A program made the position numbers and the translations under genes. The notes under the pieces are model-generated. The model had not been told where the DNA came from, searched no databases, and saw nothing but the letters and a program-made list of their open reading frames with translations. DNA of 64,000 nucleotides from Kitasatospora setae KM-6054 (GTDB lineage Bacteria; Actinomycetota; Actinomycetes; Streptomycetales; Streptomycetaceae), in contig NC_016109.1 of the NCBI RefSeq assembly GCF_000269985.1, positions 930,001-994,000 of the forward strand, given 5' to 3'. This document shows positions 10,445 to 18,806 of this stretch, piece after piece; within the stretch, counting starts at the first letter, position 1; every line of letters begins with the position of its first letter.

Positions 10445-10520
10445 GATCCGATCATCACAAGATGATGGAACGATGTATCGCCCGTCGATCATCGGACCGT
10501 CATCCTGTGATGATCGGATC
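10445..10520. promoter_or_regulatory. 21-bp inverted repeat with nested TCATC-N4-GATGA dyads
   Basis: Arm 10445-10465 pairs with 10500-10520 with one mismatch and a 34-bp spacer. Each arm contains its own dyad: ATCATC-ACAA-GATGAT at 10451-10466 and TCATC-CTGT-GATGA at 10500-10513. The element lies 84 bases before the dehydrogenase ATG, so it is a likely pair of operator sites for a dimeric regulator that could loop or bind cooperatively. The same dyad occurs at 46032. Confidence 0.7.
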
Positions 10521-10603
10521 TTCGCTTTCCCGGACCTCTTCGCCTCCCCCGCCCGGGGCGCGTCGCGCCCGGCGGCGCACGCCCCCGGCGATAGCCTCGC
10601 GGC

Positions 10604-11596
10604 ATGGAGATCCTCGCCTACGGCGTCCTGTCCGACGAACGCCCGCTGCTCCAGGACGCGCTGGAACAGCACCGGCTGCGCATGCTGGACGTCTTCCTCA
10701 CCGCCGACACCGCCCCGCTGGCCGCCGGCTTCCCGGTCGTCTCCAGCAGCGTCAACGACACCCTGGACGCCGGGGTGCTGTCGCTGCTCGCGGCCGGCGG
10801 CACCAAGCTGATCGCCCAGCGGTCCACCGGTTTCAACAACATCGACCTGACCGCGGCCGCCGAACTCGGCCTGACCGTCGCCCGGGTCTCCTACTACAGC
10901 CCGTACGCGGTCGCCGAGCACGCCTGGACCCTCGCCCTCGCCGTCAACCGCCGGCTCACCCGGGCCACCACCCGCTCCCGCGAGTTCGACTTCCGGCTCG
11001 ACGGCCTGATGGGCCGCGACATCCACGGCATGACCGTCGGCGTGATCGGCACCGGTAAGATCGGCGAGTGCTTCGCCCGGATCGCGGCGGGCTTCGGCAC
11101 CGAACTCCTCGGCTGGGACGTCGCGGAGAACCCCGCCTGCCTGGAACTCGGCATGACCTACACCGAACTCCCCGAACTCCTCTCCCGCGCCGACCTGGTG
11201 AGCCTGCACGTCCCCCTGCTGCCGGCCACCCACCACCTGATCGACGCCGCCGCGCTGGCCCGGATGAAGGACGACGCGATCCTGGTCAACTCCAGCCGCG
11301 GCGGCCTGGTCGACAGCACCGCCCTGGTCGAGACCCTGCGCGCCGGCCGCCTCTCCGGCGTCGGCCTCGACGTCTACGAGGAGGAGACCGGCGTCTTCTT
11401 CACCGACCAGTCGATCCAGGGCGTCACCGACGACACCCTCGCCCGCCTCGTCACCTTCCCCCAGGTCCTGGTCACCAGCCACCAGGCCTACTACACCCGC
11501 ACCGCCGTCGGCCAGATCATCGACGCCACCGCCCGCAACATCGACGACTTCGCCGCCGGCCGCACCAGCGAGAACACCCTGGTGCCGAAGAGCTGA
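10604..11596 (+). CDS. D-2-hydroxyacid dehydrogenase (D-lactate dehydrogenase-like)
   Basis: A 330-residue NAD-dependent enzyme that interconverts a 2-oxoacid and its D-hydroxyacid; pyruvate/D-lactate is the best guess. It has the Rossmann motif VGVIGTGKIGECFA, the catalytic Arg in VNSSRGGLVD, the Glu in LDVYEEE and the His in VTSHQAYYT, in the order of the LdhA group. The sequence GATAGCCT just before ATG 10604 and the lack of a clear ribosome site suggest a nearly leaderless mRNA. The operator-like repeat at 10445-10520 is its probable control region. Its last 30 codons recur, slightly changed, at 18525-18620. Confidence 0.92.
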   Translation: MEILAYGVLSDERPLLQDALEQHRLRMLDVFLTADTAPLAAGFPVVSSSVNDTLDAGVLSLLAAGGTKLIAQRSTGFNNIDLTAAAELGLTVARVSYYSPYAVAEHAWTLALAVNRRLTRATTRSREFDFRLDGLMGRDIHGMTVGVIGTGKIGECFARIAAGFGTELLGWDVAENPACLELGMTYTELPELLSRADLVSLHVPLLPATHHLIDAAALARMKDDAILVNSSRGGLVDSTALVETLRAGRLSGVGLDVYEEETGVFFTDQSIQGVTDDTLARLVTFPQVLVTSHQAYYTRTAVGQIIDATARNIDDFAAGRTSENTLVPKS

Positions 11597-11693
11597 CCCA
11601 GCACCCGTCCGGCCAACGGCCCCACCTCGCTCCCCGGGGGTGTCCAGCGGCCGGACCCCCCGCCCGTCGAACCGGTTCAAGCCCAGGGAATGG

Positions 11694-11990
11694 ATGCCGT
11701 ACTCGACGGACTCGTCCGACGAACAGCGGGCCCTTGGTCGAGCCGTTGGTCACCGCCTGGAAGCAGAAGCGGGTGTTGTGCTCGGCGACCGGGGACCCGG
11801 GCTCGTGCGATCTGCGCGAGGTCGTGAACGCGCTGCTGTACCGGAGCCGGACGGGCTGCCAGCGGCGGCTCCCACCGCATGACTCACCGGTACTCACCGG
11901 TCTGGTCGGCGGTGTTCCACTCCCATGCTCCACCGCCGGCATGCTCCGCCACCTCACCACCCCCACCCCCGCCTGGCGCGACGAGGCCGA
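11694..11990 (+). pseudogene. IS5-family transposase remnant, N-terminal part with two frameshifts
   Basis: Three reading frames must be joined to recover the start of an IS5-type (DDE) transposase: MPYSTDSSDEQRAL (from 11694), then VEPLVTAWK and DLREVVNALLYRSRTGCQ in a second frame (11731-11880), then YSPVWSAVFH in a third (from about 11889). These match the family pattern of D-L-S-D-E-Q-W, the REIVNAILY-RTGCQW block and LPHDLPPWSAVF. The catalytic core is absent. It is a dead fragment 98 bp after the dehydrogenase stop. Confidence 0.75.
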
Positions 11991-11999
11991 GCCGGCCGC

Positions 12000-12323
12000 G
12001 TGAACGTCCCCGAACTGCTGCGGCTGCCGCAGGCCGAACACGACGAGAGCGCCGCACGCGCCGATCACCTGCGCGAACAGATCGACCAACTCACCAGTGC
12101 GCCGGCCGAGGTCGAGGCCCGCCTCGCGGGGATGGTCACCAGCGGCAAGGTCATCGACGGCCTCGGCCTGCTCGACAACGAACCGGCCACTGCGGAGACC
12201 GCCCCCGTCCACCAGCGCATCGTGACCGCCTTCAACGAGGATCCCCGGCAGGTCTTCCGAGTCGGTGAAGTACACGAACTCCTCGACCAGCCCGGACGAA
12301 GCCGCTACTGGAAACGGACTTAA
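12000..12323 (+). CDS. Truncated IS-associated small protein
   Basis: From GTG 12000 a 107-residue protein has a coiled-coil-like start (LREQIDQLTSAPAEVEARLAGM) and an end resembling a winged-helix segment (VFRVGEVHELL...QPGRSRYWKRT). This organisation resembles small proteins I associate with transposase genes in Streptomyces, but about 35 residues between HELL and the QPGR tail appear deleted, so it is probably non-functional. It directly follows the transposase relic. Identification is by memory of the family pattern only. Confidence 0.45.
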   Translation: MNVPELLRLPQAEHDESAARADHLREQIDQLTSAPAEVEARLAGMVTSGKVIDGLGLLDNEPATAETAPVHQRIVTAFNEDPRQVFRVGEVHELLDQPGRSRYWKRT

Positions 12324-12532
12324 CGCCCTCTGAAACTTAGCGAGAATCCCACCCTGGCTTCTGGTCGTCGGCCCCTCACGGGGCAACCATGAGAATGTCC
12401 TTCCGGCGCCCGAGGAGCCATCCCCCGCTCCCGTGCACACGGACAGTCGGCAACGTGCCCAGCAGCGTCTTCACCGTCACCGGACGGACCCCGGGCACGA
12501 ACCGGACAGCAACAGCAAGATGAAGAGTCCTC

Positions 12533-13723
12533 ATGATCATGAGCAAGATGACCGAGCGGATCGTCCTCCCATTACCCGAACTCCTACCGCGGGGCCGGGC
12601 CGAGTTCCGAGAGGCAGCACGGCTGATGGCCGCGGCCGGACTGGAGGTCGACCTGCTGAGCGGGCCCGGCCAGGACCTACGCCGCGCCCGGGGAAAGATC
12701 ACGGCTCTGTACGAGGGTTCACTGGTCGAGCTCCTGCTCCATCCGGCCGGTCGAGGATGGAGTGCGCCGGCCCGTGAACAGGACCGCTTCTTCGGCGTGG
12801 TGCGGGCAACGGGAGATGCTGGCGGCATCCTGCTCGGCGGCGTCCTGCTCTCCTACGTCGAGGCCGTCGAGCACTCCCGGGCGACCGGCTGCTCGCTGTC
12901 GGAACAGGACTGGCGGGACCTGTTCCGAGGCCCGACCGAAATGATCCGCTTCTCTTCCGGGCGGGCTCTCTCCGCTGACGGCCCGACGCCCGAGCAGCCG
13001 CGAACGGGAACGGGGAACGGGGAAGAACGCCCCGGAATCCGCTGGGAGGTGGGTCACCGTCTCTTCTTCTCCCTCACCCAGAGCATCACCACGGCCCTGT
13101 CCTGCTTCGCCGCGGCGACGGCACGGAGGGACGAGGCCGAATCCGCGGACTCACTCGAACTGGCCACCTCCTTGATGACCGCAGCCGCTGCCGCGTTGCG
13201 GTTCACCGCCGACTTCTCCCCGGCGCACTACGAGAACGACGTCAGACCCAGCATGATGCCGCCGCACGTGGAACCCGGGTTCAGCGGCGTACAAGGTCGC
13301 GATCACCAGGTGCTTGTCGAGGTGCTCCGCGCGCTGCGCCCGGTCTTCGGCTCGATCGACCGCGCACGCTATCCCTACGACAGCTTCAAATCCGCCGCCG
13401 AGCGGCTCTTCGCGGCGCACGAGTTCGTCTGCGCCAAGTTCGGCGGTGAGACCAAGCCCAGCCTCCTCATGGAGGCGCACCACAAGGACGGGAGCAGCAC
13501 CAGCGCGGCGGCGGCTGTCGTGCGCCAGATGTCGGAACGCCGGATGGCCCTGATCCACCCTCACCGGCCGTCGCGGGAGCAGCACTCACCCGGTGCCCGG
13601 GGTGGCGCGGACGAACCCTCGGAGCCGATCAGCGCGAGCGGTCCGGACGGCGGGCGCAGCAGGAGGCGGGTCGGCGATTCGGAGGACCGCGGAGGCGTTG
13701 GCGGCGGGGCACCACCGACGTGA
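12533..13723 (+). CDS. Hypothetical protein, all-helical core with disordered tail
   Basis: A 396-residue soluble protein I do not recognise. Residues 1-330 are helix-rich (GILLGGVLLSYVEAVEHS, SLTQSITTALSCFAAA, LATSLMTAAAAALRF), with a conserved-looking NDVRPSMMPPHVEPGFSGVQGRDHQVLVEVLRALRP block. Residues about 335-396 are Gly/Arg/Asp-rich and low in complexity. Its codon use is less GC-extreme than pfkA's, consistent with accessory origin. Start is TTG/ATG in the ATGATCATGAGCAAGATG cluster at 12533-12550, and the exact codon is uncertain. The 209 bases before it hold only a 44-codon frame (12389) without support. Confidence 0.6.
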   Translation: MIMSKMTERIVLPLPELLPRGRAEFREAARLMAAAGLEVDLLSGPGQDLRRARGKITALYEGSLVELLLHPAGRGWSAPAREQDRFFGVVRATGDAGGILLGGVLLSYVEAVEHSRATGCSLSEQDWRDLFRGPTEMIRFSSGRALSADGPTPEQPRTGTGNGEERPGIRWEVGHRLFFSLTQSITTALSCFAAATARRDEAESADSLELATSLMTAAAAALRFTADFSPAHYENDVRPSMMPPHVEPGFSGVQGRDHQVLVEVLRALRPVFGSIDRARYPYDSFKSAAERLFAAHEFVCAKFGGETKPSLLMEAHHKDGSSTSAAAAVVRQMSERRMALIHPHRPSREQHSPGARGGADEPSEPISASGPDGGRSRRRVGDSEDRGGVGGGAPPT

Positions 13724-13897
13724 ACTGACCACGCGTCACAGCTCCCCAGGGGGCTCCGGATGCCGATGGTGTTCCACCGGAGGTGGACCGGGTCTCTGGG
13801 GCAGCGCTGGTCGGAGCCCCGGGTTCGACGGGGCGGTCGAGGAGGGGAGGGTGCGCCCCCGCGCCCGGTGTGCTCCCCACTCCCTCCTGGAGAAGCC

Positions 13898-14434
13898 GTG
13901 ACCGGTTTCCGCCGCCTCGTCCCGCCGCTCGCGCTGAGCCTCGTGTCGCTCGGGGCGCTCGTGACCTCCGGCGGTTCGGCCCGGGCCGCCGACCCGCCGG
14001 CCGTCGTCTGCACGACCACCGCCACGCAGCACTACAGTCCCGGGCTCACGCTCGTCTCCCGCCCGACACGCATCACGGCGAGCGCCACCTACGCCTGCAC
14101 GGGCGCCGGTTCGGTGGACACGGCCCGGCTCGGCTTCGACTACACCGTGGACGCCGGCTGCCTTCCGACCTCGTCCCCGGTGACGACCGGGATCAGCGTC
14201 CTGGACTGGAACGAGGGGCCCGACTCCGAGATCACCTCCACCTTCGTGGTCACCAGGCCCGCGGGCCAGACCGTGGGGACCTCCGTCGGCACGGTGACGG
14301 CGGGCCAGTTCAACGGCTACCTCGTCCATCTCGTCGGCACGTACCCCGGATCGGACCCGCTCGCCTGTGCGACCCCCCAGGGGGTCACGTCCAGCCAGGG
14401 AGAGCTGGTCCTCACGCTCACCCAGCCCTTCTGA
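13898..14434 (+). CDS. Small secreted protein
   Basis: A 178-residue exported protein. GTG 13898 follows CTCCTGGAGAAG and gives a classical signal peptide (TGFRRLVPPLALSLVSLGALV, cleavage likely near ARA-ADPP). The mature part of about 145 residues is Thr/Ser-rich, beta-type, with Cys pairs (VVCTTT, YACTGAG, DAGCLPT, LACATP) suggesting two disulfides. I recognise no family. The frame is open upstream to 13760, but that part is Arg/Gly-rich and not convincing. The next gene starts about 115 bp later on the same strand. Confidence 0.7.
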   Translation: MTGFRRLVPPLALSLVSLGALVTSGGSARAADPPAVVCTTTATQHYSPGLTLVSRPTRITASATYACTGAGSVDTARLGFDYTVDAGCLPTSSPVTTGISVLDWNEGPDSEITSTFVVTRPAGQTVGTSVGTVTAGQFNGYLVHLVGTYPGSDPLACATPQGVTSSQGELVLTLTQPF

Positions 14435-14549
14435 GCCGTCGCCCGTCCCGCGCGGGACGGGCCGGCCCCTGCGCCCCCTCCCCGGGGGACTGCTGGCGAC
14501 CTGCCTTGTCGAACAGCTCCGGACGAGCCGGACGGGACGCACCCGGCGC

Positions 14550-15077
14550 GTGATCGCCTCCTGCGTCCTCCGGGCGCCGGACGGACGGGTGGTGGCGGAC
14601 GGCGAGACGACCGCGGGGGTCCTGGAGGGCACCCTCTACCGGAACTGGCGGGGAGCCGGAGTCGTCCGGGCCGGACAGCTGCCGACCGCCCCGGGCGAAC
14701 CCCGTGCCCGCGCGGGGCGGGTCAGGTCCCGGCCGGAGAACCAGGTCCTGGCTCGGATCGGGCGGGAGGACGGGGGCGCCCATGCCGTGCTGCGCCTGTC
14801 CGGTCCGCACCCCTACCTGCTGCCCGCGTCCGCCGACCACGTGACCGGGCGGCTGTTCGCGGAGGCGACCCGGCAGCTCGTGCTCGGTGCGTGCGCGCCG
14901 GACGGCAACGGAGTGCGAACGCTGCACCTGTCGTTCCCCCGGCTGTGCACCCTGGACGCCCCCGTGCGGGTGCGCGCCGTTCCGTGCCCGCGGTCACCGG
15001 CGTCCGCCCGATGGCGCGTCCTCTTCTCCCAGGCGGGCGCCACCGTGTGCACCGGGCGCGTCGAGACGGGGGTCTGA
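14550..15077 (+). CDS. Shortened AfsA-like A-factor biosynthesis hotdog protein, possibly a pseudogene
   Basis: The second half matches the AfsA/gamma-butyrolactone synthase hotdog repeat: NQVLARIGRE, then HPYLLPASADHVTGRLFAEATRQ, the counterpart of the H-P-x-DHVPGM-x-LEAARQ signature. AfsA proteins join a fatty acyl beta-ketoacid to dihydroxyacetone phosphate to start signalling-molecule synthesis, and they have two hotdog repeats in about 300 residues. Here only the tail of the first repeat (RRVIASCVLRAPDGRVVADGE) is left, so the protein is N-terminally shortened. GTG 14550 is the first plausible start, but similarity begins near 14505. DHVTG replaces the usual DHVPG. Function is doubtful. 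Confidence 0.55.
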   Translation: MIASCVLRAPDGRVVADGETTAGVLEGTLYRNWRGAGVVRAGQLPTAPGEPRARAGRVRSRPENQVLARIGREDGGAHAVLRLSGPHPYLLPASADHVTGRLFAEATRQLVLGACAPDGNGVRTLHLSFPRLCTLDAPVRVRAVPCPRSPASARWRVLFSQAGATVCTGRVETGV

Positions 15078-15364
15078 CCGACGCGCAGGTGCGGCGCGAG
15101 CGTTCCCGTGCGGCCGGAACCCGAAGCGCGCGGCCCGCGTCACCGTGTCGGTCGGCTGCCCGCCCCGGACGTGGCCCTGCGGGGCCCGAACACGGCGTGG
15201 TGTGCCGACCGGAGCGCCGGCACATCACGGCGGACCCGCCGCCGGCCCCGCGGCCGTGGCCAGCCGAGGACCGTACGGAGCTTCGCGCTCACCGGCATCG
15301 CGGCGCTCACGCTGCTGGAGAACGCCCCGCAAGCCCGCTCGCCGGCCGGTACCTCGTTCCCGGG

Positions 15365-15410
15365 CTGATCGGGGCCGGGGCTGATCGGGGCCGGGGCTGA
15401 TCGGGGCCGG
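15365..15410 (+). repeat. 16-bp tandem repeat, nearly three copies
   Basis: CTGATCGGGGCCGGGG at 15365-15380 and 15381-15396, with a third, partial copy from 15397. The unit is not a multiple of three, so each copy shifts the reading frame of the decayed membrane-protein sequence that runs through it. Confidence 0.9.
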
Positions 15411-15548
15411 CGTCCTGGTCCTCACCCGCGTCGTTCCGCACATCCGGGGCCCGGCCGACTGAGCCCGGCCGGGCCTCCAGGCCCTCGCGGGTGGGTCTCC
15501 GGGGACCCGGTGCGAGGGTTCTGGCGAGTGGGCGCACCGTACCCGTGG

Positions 15549-15568
15549 CCGCCTCCCCTCGGAGGCGG
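15549..15568. terminator. 8-bp hairpin
   Basis: CCGCCTCC-CCTC-GGAGGCGG, a perfect stem with a 4-nt loop in the gene-free stretch 250 bases before the haloperoxidase gene. It could end transcription from the decayed region upstream. Confidence 0.45.
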
Positions 15569-15817
15569 TGCGGTAGTGGCGGGGGCGCGGGGCGGGAAAG
15601 CCGCCGAGCCGCCCCGTGAACACGCAGGGTCGTCGCCCGGTCCCCCGGGGGACACCCTGTCGGCGCAGTGGCGCGGTGTGTCGGATGCAGGGCGTAGCGG
15701 TCGTGGGGTTGGCTGGGTCCCGCGTCGACCCCCGTTCCGCCTCCGTACTGCACGGGGGCCGGTGCGGCTTCCGGTCGGCACGTCCGGCCGTTCCCGAGAC
15801 CGAATCCGGAGTCACTC

Positions 15818-16645
15818 ATGCCCCACTGCACCACCCGCGACGGCGTGGAGATTTTCTACAAGGACTGGGGGAGCGGCCGCCCGGTCGTCTTCATCCACGG
15901 CTGGCCGCTGAACGGCGACGCCTGGCAGGACCAGCTGAAGGCCGTCGCCGACGCCGGCTACCGCGGCATCGCCCACGACCGGCGCGGCCACGGCCGCTCC
16001 ACCCCGGTCTGGGACGGCTACGACTTCGACACCTTCGCCGACGACCTGAACGACCTGCTGACCAGCCTCGACCTGCGCGACGTCACGCTCGTCGCGCACT
16101 CGATGGGCGGCGGCGAGCTGGCCCGCTACATCGGCCGGCACGGCACCGGCCGGGTCCGCTCCGCCGTGCTGCTCTCCGCCATCCCGCCGCTGATGCTCCA
16201 GGGCCCGGACAACCCCGAGGGCGTCCCGGAGTCCGTCTTCGACGGCATCAAGGCCGGGATCGTCAACGAGCGCTCGCAGTTCTGGAAGGACACCGCGGTC
16301 GGGTTCCTGTCCGCGAACCGGCCCGGCACCAAGGCCACCGAGGGCAACAAGGACGCCTTCTGGTACATGGCGATGGCCGAGACCATCCAGGGCGGCGTCG
16401 CCTGCGTCGACGCCTTCGCGTACACCGACTTCCACGAGGACCTGAAGAAGTTCGACATCCCGCTGCTGGTCGTCCACGGCGACGACGACCAGGTCGTCCC
16501 GATCGACGCCACCGGCCGCAAGACCGCCAAGCTCGTCCCCGGCGCCGTCCTCAAGGTCTACGAGGGCGGCTCGCACGGCATCGCCGTCGTCCCCGGCGAC
16601 AAGGAGCGCTTCAACCAGGACCTGCTCGACTTCCTCAAGACCTGA
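15818..16645 (+). CDS. Alpha/beta hydrolase, non-heme haloperoxidase/perhydrolase type
   Basis: A 275-residue cofactor-free enzyme of the bacterial non-heme chloroperoxidase/arylesterase group, which forms peracids from carboxylic acids and peroxide or cleaves esters. The nucleophile elbow is HSMGGGE (Ser95), the acid lies in HGDDDQVVPID (about Asp226) and the His in GGSHGIAVV (about 255). FIHGWPLNGDAW carries the oxyanion-hole region and the length is typical. GGAG at 15806 precedes ATG 15818. It lies 18 bp upstream of a KatG fragment, so two peroxide-related genes now sit together, perhaps by chance of a deletion. Confidence 0.92.
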   Translation: MPHCTTRDGVEIFYKDWGSGRPVVFIHGWPLNGDAWQDQLKAVADAGYRGIAHDRRGHGRSTPVWDGYDFDTFADDLNDLLTSLDLRDVTLVAHSMGGGELARYIGRHGTGRVRSAVLLSAIPPLMLQGPDNPEGVPESVFDGIKAGIVNERSQFWKDTAVGFLSANRPGTKATEGNKDAFWYMAMAETIQGGVACVDAFAYTDFHEDLKKFDIPLLVVHGDDDQVVPIDATGRKTAKLVPGAVLKVYEGGSHGIAVVPGDKERFNQDLLDFLKT

Positions 16646-16663
16646 CCCCGCCGGACCCCGGCG

Positions 16664-17767
16664 ATGCTGACCACCGACGTCGCGATGCGCGTCGACCCCG
16701 ACTACGCCCGCATCTGCCACCGCTTCCTCCAACACCCCGAGGAGTTCGCCGACGCCTTCGCCCGCGCCTGGTACAAACTCACCCACCGCGACATGGGCCC
16801 GATCACCCGCTACCTCGGCCCCGAGGTCGCCGCCGAGCACCTGATCTGGCAGGACCCCCTCCCCGAGCCCGCCGAGGCCCCGCTCGACGCCGACGCCGTC
16901 GGACAGCTCAAGTCCCGCGTGCTGGCCGCCGGGATCCCGGTCGCCGACCTGGTGTGGCTCGCCTGGTCCTGCGCGTCGACCTTCCGCCGCAGCGACAAGC
17001 GCGGCGGCGCCAACGGCGCCCGGATCCGGCTGGAGCCGCAGAACGGCTGGGAGGTCAACGAGCCCCACCGGCTGGCCGGCCTGCTCGCCCGGCTGGAGGA
17101 GATCCGCACCGCGTTCGCCTCCTCCCGGCCCGCCGGCCACGGCGTCTCACTCGCCGACCTGATCGTGCTGGCGGGCACCGCCGCCGTGGAGAAGGCCGCC
17201 GCCGACGCCGGGCACGAGCTGCGGGTGCCGTTCACCCCCGGCCGGGTCGACGCGACCCGGGAGCACACCGACATCGACGGCTTCTCCCACCTGGAGCCGA
17301 CCGCCGACGGCTTCCGCAACCACCTCGGCAAGGACGACACCCTGCCCGCCGAGTACCGCCTGGTCGACCGCGCCGACCTGCTCGGGCTGAGCGCCCGGGA
17401 ACTGACCGCGCTGGTCGGCGGCCTGCGCACGCTCGGCGCGACCTACCAGAGCAGCGACCTGGGCGTGCTCACCGCCCGCCCCGGCGTCCTGACCAACGAC
17501 TGGTACGTCAACCTCCTCGACCAGGACACCACCTGGACACCCACCGCCCACGACCCCGCCCTCTTCGAGGGCCGCGACGCCCGGGGCTCCCTGCGCTGGA
17601 CCGCCAGCCGCACCGACCTCGTCTTCGGGTCGAACGCCGAACTGCGGGCCCTCGCCGAGGTCTACGCCTCCGCCGGCGGCGAGCAGCAGTTCGCCACCGA
17701 CTTCGCCGCGGCCTGGGCCAAGGTCATGGACCTCGACCGCTACGACCTGCCCAGCCACCACAGCTGA
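16664..17767 (+). CDS. katG: C-terminal half of catalase-peroxidase KatG, N-terminal heme domain missing
   Basis: The 367 residues match the C-terminal domain of Kat[21 protein letters not shown], then [23 protein letters not shown], the [19 protein letters not shown] block, and the end [10 protein letters not shown]...[16 protein letters not shown] complete KatG is about 740 residues, and its first about 410 residues (distal Arg-Trp-His, proximal His, heme pocket) are absent. The domain kept here does not bind heme in known enzymes but is needed for folding of the N-domain. The frame is intact with a possible ATG, but activity is not expected. Homology continues a few codons before the ATG, pointing to a deletion breakpoint at 16646-16664. 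Confidence 0.88.
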   Translation: MLTTDVAMRVDPDYARICHRFLQHPEEFADAFARAWYKLTHRDMGPITRYLGPEVAAEHLIWQDPLPEPAEAPLDADAVGQLKSRVLAAGIPVADLVWLAWSCASTFRRSDKRGGANGARIRLEPQNGWEVNEPHRLAGLLARLEEIRTAFASSRPAGHGVSLADLIVLAGTAAVEKAAADAGHELRVPFTPGRVDATREHTDIDGFSHLEPTADGFRNHLGKDDTLPAEYRLVDRADLLGLSARELTALVGGLRTLGATYQSSDLGVLTARPGVLTNDWYVNLLDQDTTWTPTAHDPALFEGRDARGSLRWTASRTDLVFGSNAELRALAEVYASAGGEQQFATDFAAAWAKVMDLDRYDLPSHHS

Positions 17768-17821
17768 CCGCGGTTGCCCCTCTCCGGGGCGCCCACCCGT
17801 TCCGTTCCGAAAGGGAGTGCC

Positions 17822-18322
17822 GTGACCGATCCCGACGCCCAGGACCCGCTGCCCGCCGAGGACGACGGCGTCCTCGACCCGGCGGACTCGCTGGAGACCG
17901 ACGATTTGGACGACGACCCGTTGGAGACCGGCATCGTCACCGCCGACGGCTACCGCGGCGCCACCGAGTACGGCACCACCGCCGCCGAGGCCGCCACCGG
18001 GGAGTCCCTGGACCGGCTGCTCGCCGAGGAGGAGCCCGACACGCCTGCCCCAGACGTCGACGACCGCTGGTCCGGCGGCCCGGGCCCCCGGGCCGGACGG
18101 CTGGTGGAGGCGGGGACGGACCTGTTCGCCGAGGACGGCGGCGCGGACGGCGGCGCGGCGGGCGCCGAGGAGGCCGCCGTCCACCTCACCGACGAGGACG
18201 CCGACGAGGCCGCCGAGTTCGACGACGGCGACGACGAGGAGTCCCTGGCCGACGCGCTGCGGTTCACGGCGGCGGACGACCTGCGCGACGCCGACCCGGA
18301 CGCCGGGGACGACTACCGCTGA
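17822..18322 (+). CDS. DUF5709 acidic protein
   Basis: A 166-residue highly acidic, probably disordered protein of the actinobacterial DUF5709 group, recognised by EDDGVLDPADSLETDDLDDDPLETGI followed by the GESLDRLLAEEEPD stretch. Its function is unknown. GTG 17822 follows AAGGGAG (17811-17817), a near-ideal ribosome site. There is no membrane segment or signal. It lies 54 bp after the KatG fragment on the same strand, and the region beyond to 18447 shows no gene. Confidence 0.8.
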   Translation: MTDPDAQDPLPAEDDGVLDPADSLETDDLDDDPLETGIVTADGYRGATEYGTTAAEAATGESLDRLLAEEEPDTPAPDVDDRWSGGPGPRAGRLVEAGTDLFAEDGGADGGAAGAEEAAVHLTDEDADEAAEFDDGDDEESLADALRFTAADDLRDADPDAGDDYR

Positions 18323-18446
18323 CTCCCGGTCCTCGGGTCCGCCGGGCTGCGGACCGACGTGCGGCACCGCGGGACCCGGCCTTTCACGGGAGCTGCGGCG
18401 CACCGCCACGGCGGCCACGTCGCACCCCCACCCGATCGGGATCGCG

Positions 18447-18620
18447 ATGGACCTGTCGCTGCGTCGTCCCGTCCAGCAGGTCAGTGACGAGTGCGCCGAG
18501 GACTCCCAGCGCTGCTACCACCGGGCCGTGGTCGGCCGGATCATCGACGCCACCGCCCGCAACATCGACGACTACGCCGCCGGCCGCACCAGCGGGAACA
18601 CCCTGGTGCCGAAGAGCTGA
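18447..18620 (+). pseudogene. 57-codon frame ending in a duplicate of the D-hydroxyacid dehydrogenase C-terminus
   Basis: An uninterrupted frame from ATG 18447 reads MDLSLRRPVQQVSDECAEDS and then joins, in frame, a near-copy of the last 30 codons of the gene at 10604-11596 (IIDATARNIDDYAAGRTS, ending NTLVPKS). Bases from 18535 match 11511-11600 with only a few changes, extending a few bases past the stop codon. It is a relic of a segmental duplication or recombination, or possibly an expressed chimeric mini-protein. No catalytic residues are present. Confidence 0.75.
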
Positions 18621-18629
18621 CCCCGGGCC

Positions 18630-18671
18630 GGGCCCGGGCGGCGGGGGCGCGGGCCCGGGCGGCGGGGGCGC
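18630..18671 (+). repeat. Two perfect 21-bp tandem copies
   Basis: The unit beginning GGGCCCGGGCGGCGGGGGCG at 18630-18650 is repeated exactly at 18651-18671 and is followed by a complementary GCCCGCCCGGGCGC stretch. The whole can fold into very stable GC hairpins and probably terminates transcription before ctaG. Confidence 0.8.
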
Positions 18672-18806
18672 CCGCCCGGGCGCGGTAAGCGCGGCTTAGG
18701 CTGGGGCCCGAACGAAACCGGACCAAACCGGACCGGGCCACACCGGGCCGCCCCGGGCCGCCGCTCGGGCGGCGCCGGGCGGCATGGACGAAAGCGGGGC
18801 CGCCCG

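Larger units (their letters stand above)
15078..15817. other. 740-base stretch without a supportable gene
   Basis: No frame here has convincing coding content in one piece. Around 15280-15450 two frames together spell an alpha-helical membrane-protein end (ALTGIAALTLLENA, then LIGAGVLVLTRVVPHIRG before a stop), broken by the 16-bp repeat at 15365. It looks like the tail of a decayed transporter gene. The segment 15450-15817 holds hairpins and the haloperoxidase promoter region. Confidence 0.5.

Noticed and set aside
12389..12523. 44-codon plus-strand ORF beginning MRMSFRRPRSHPP
   Set aside because: It has no ribosome site and basic random-looking composition; nothing supports it beyond the open frame.
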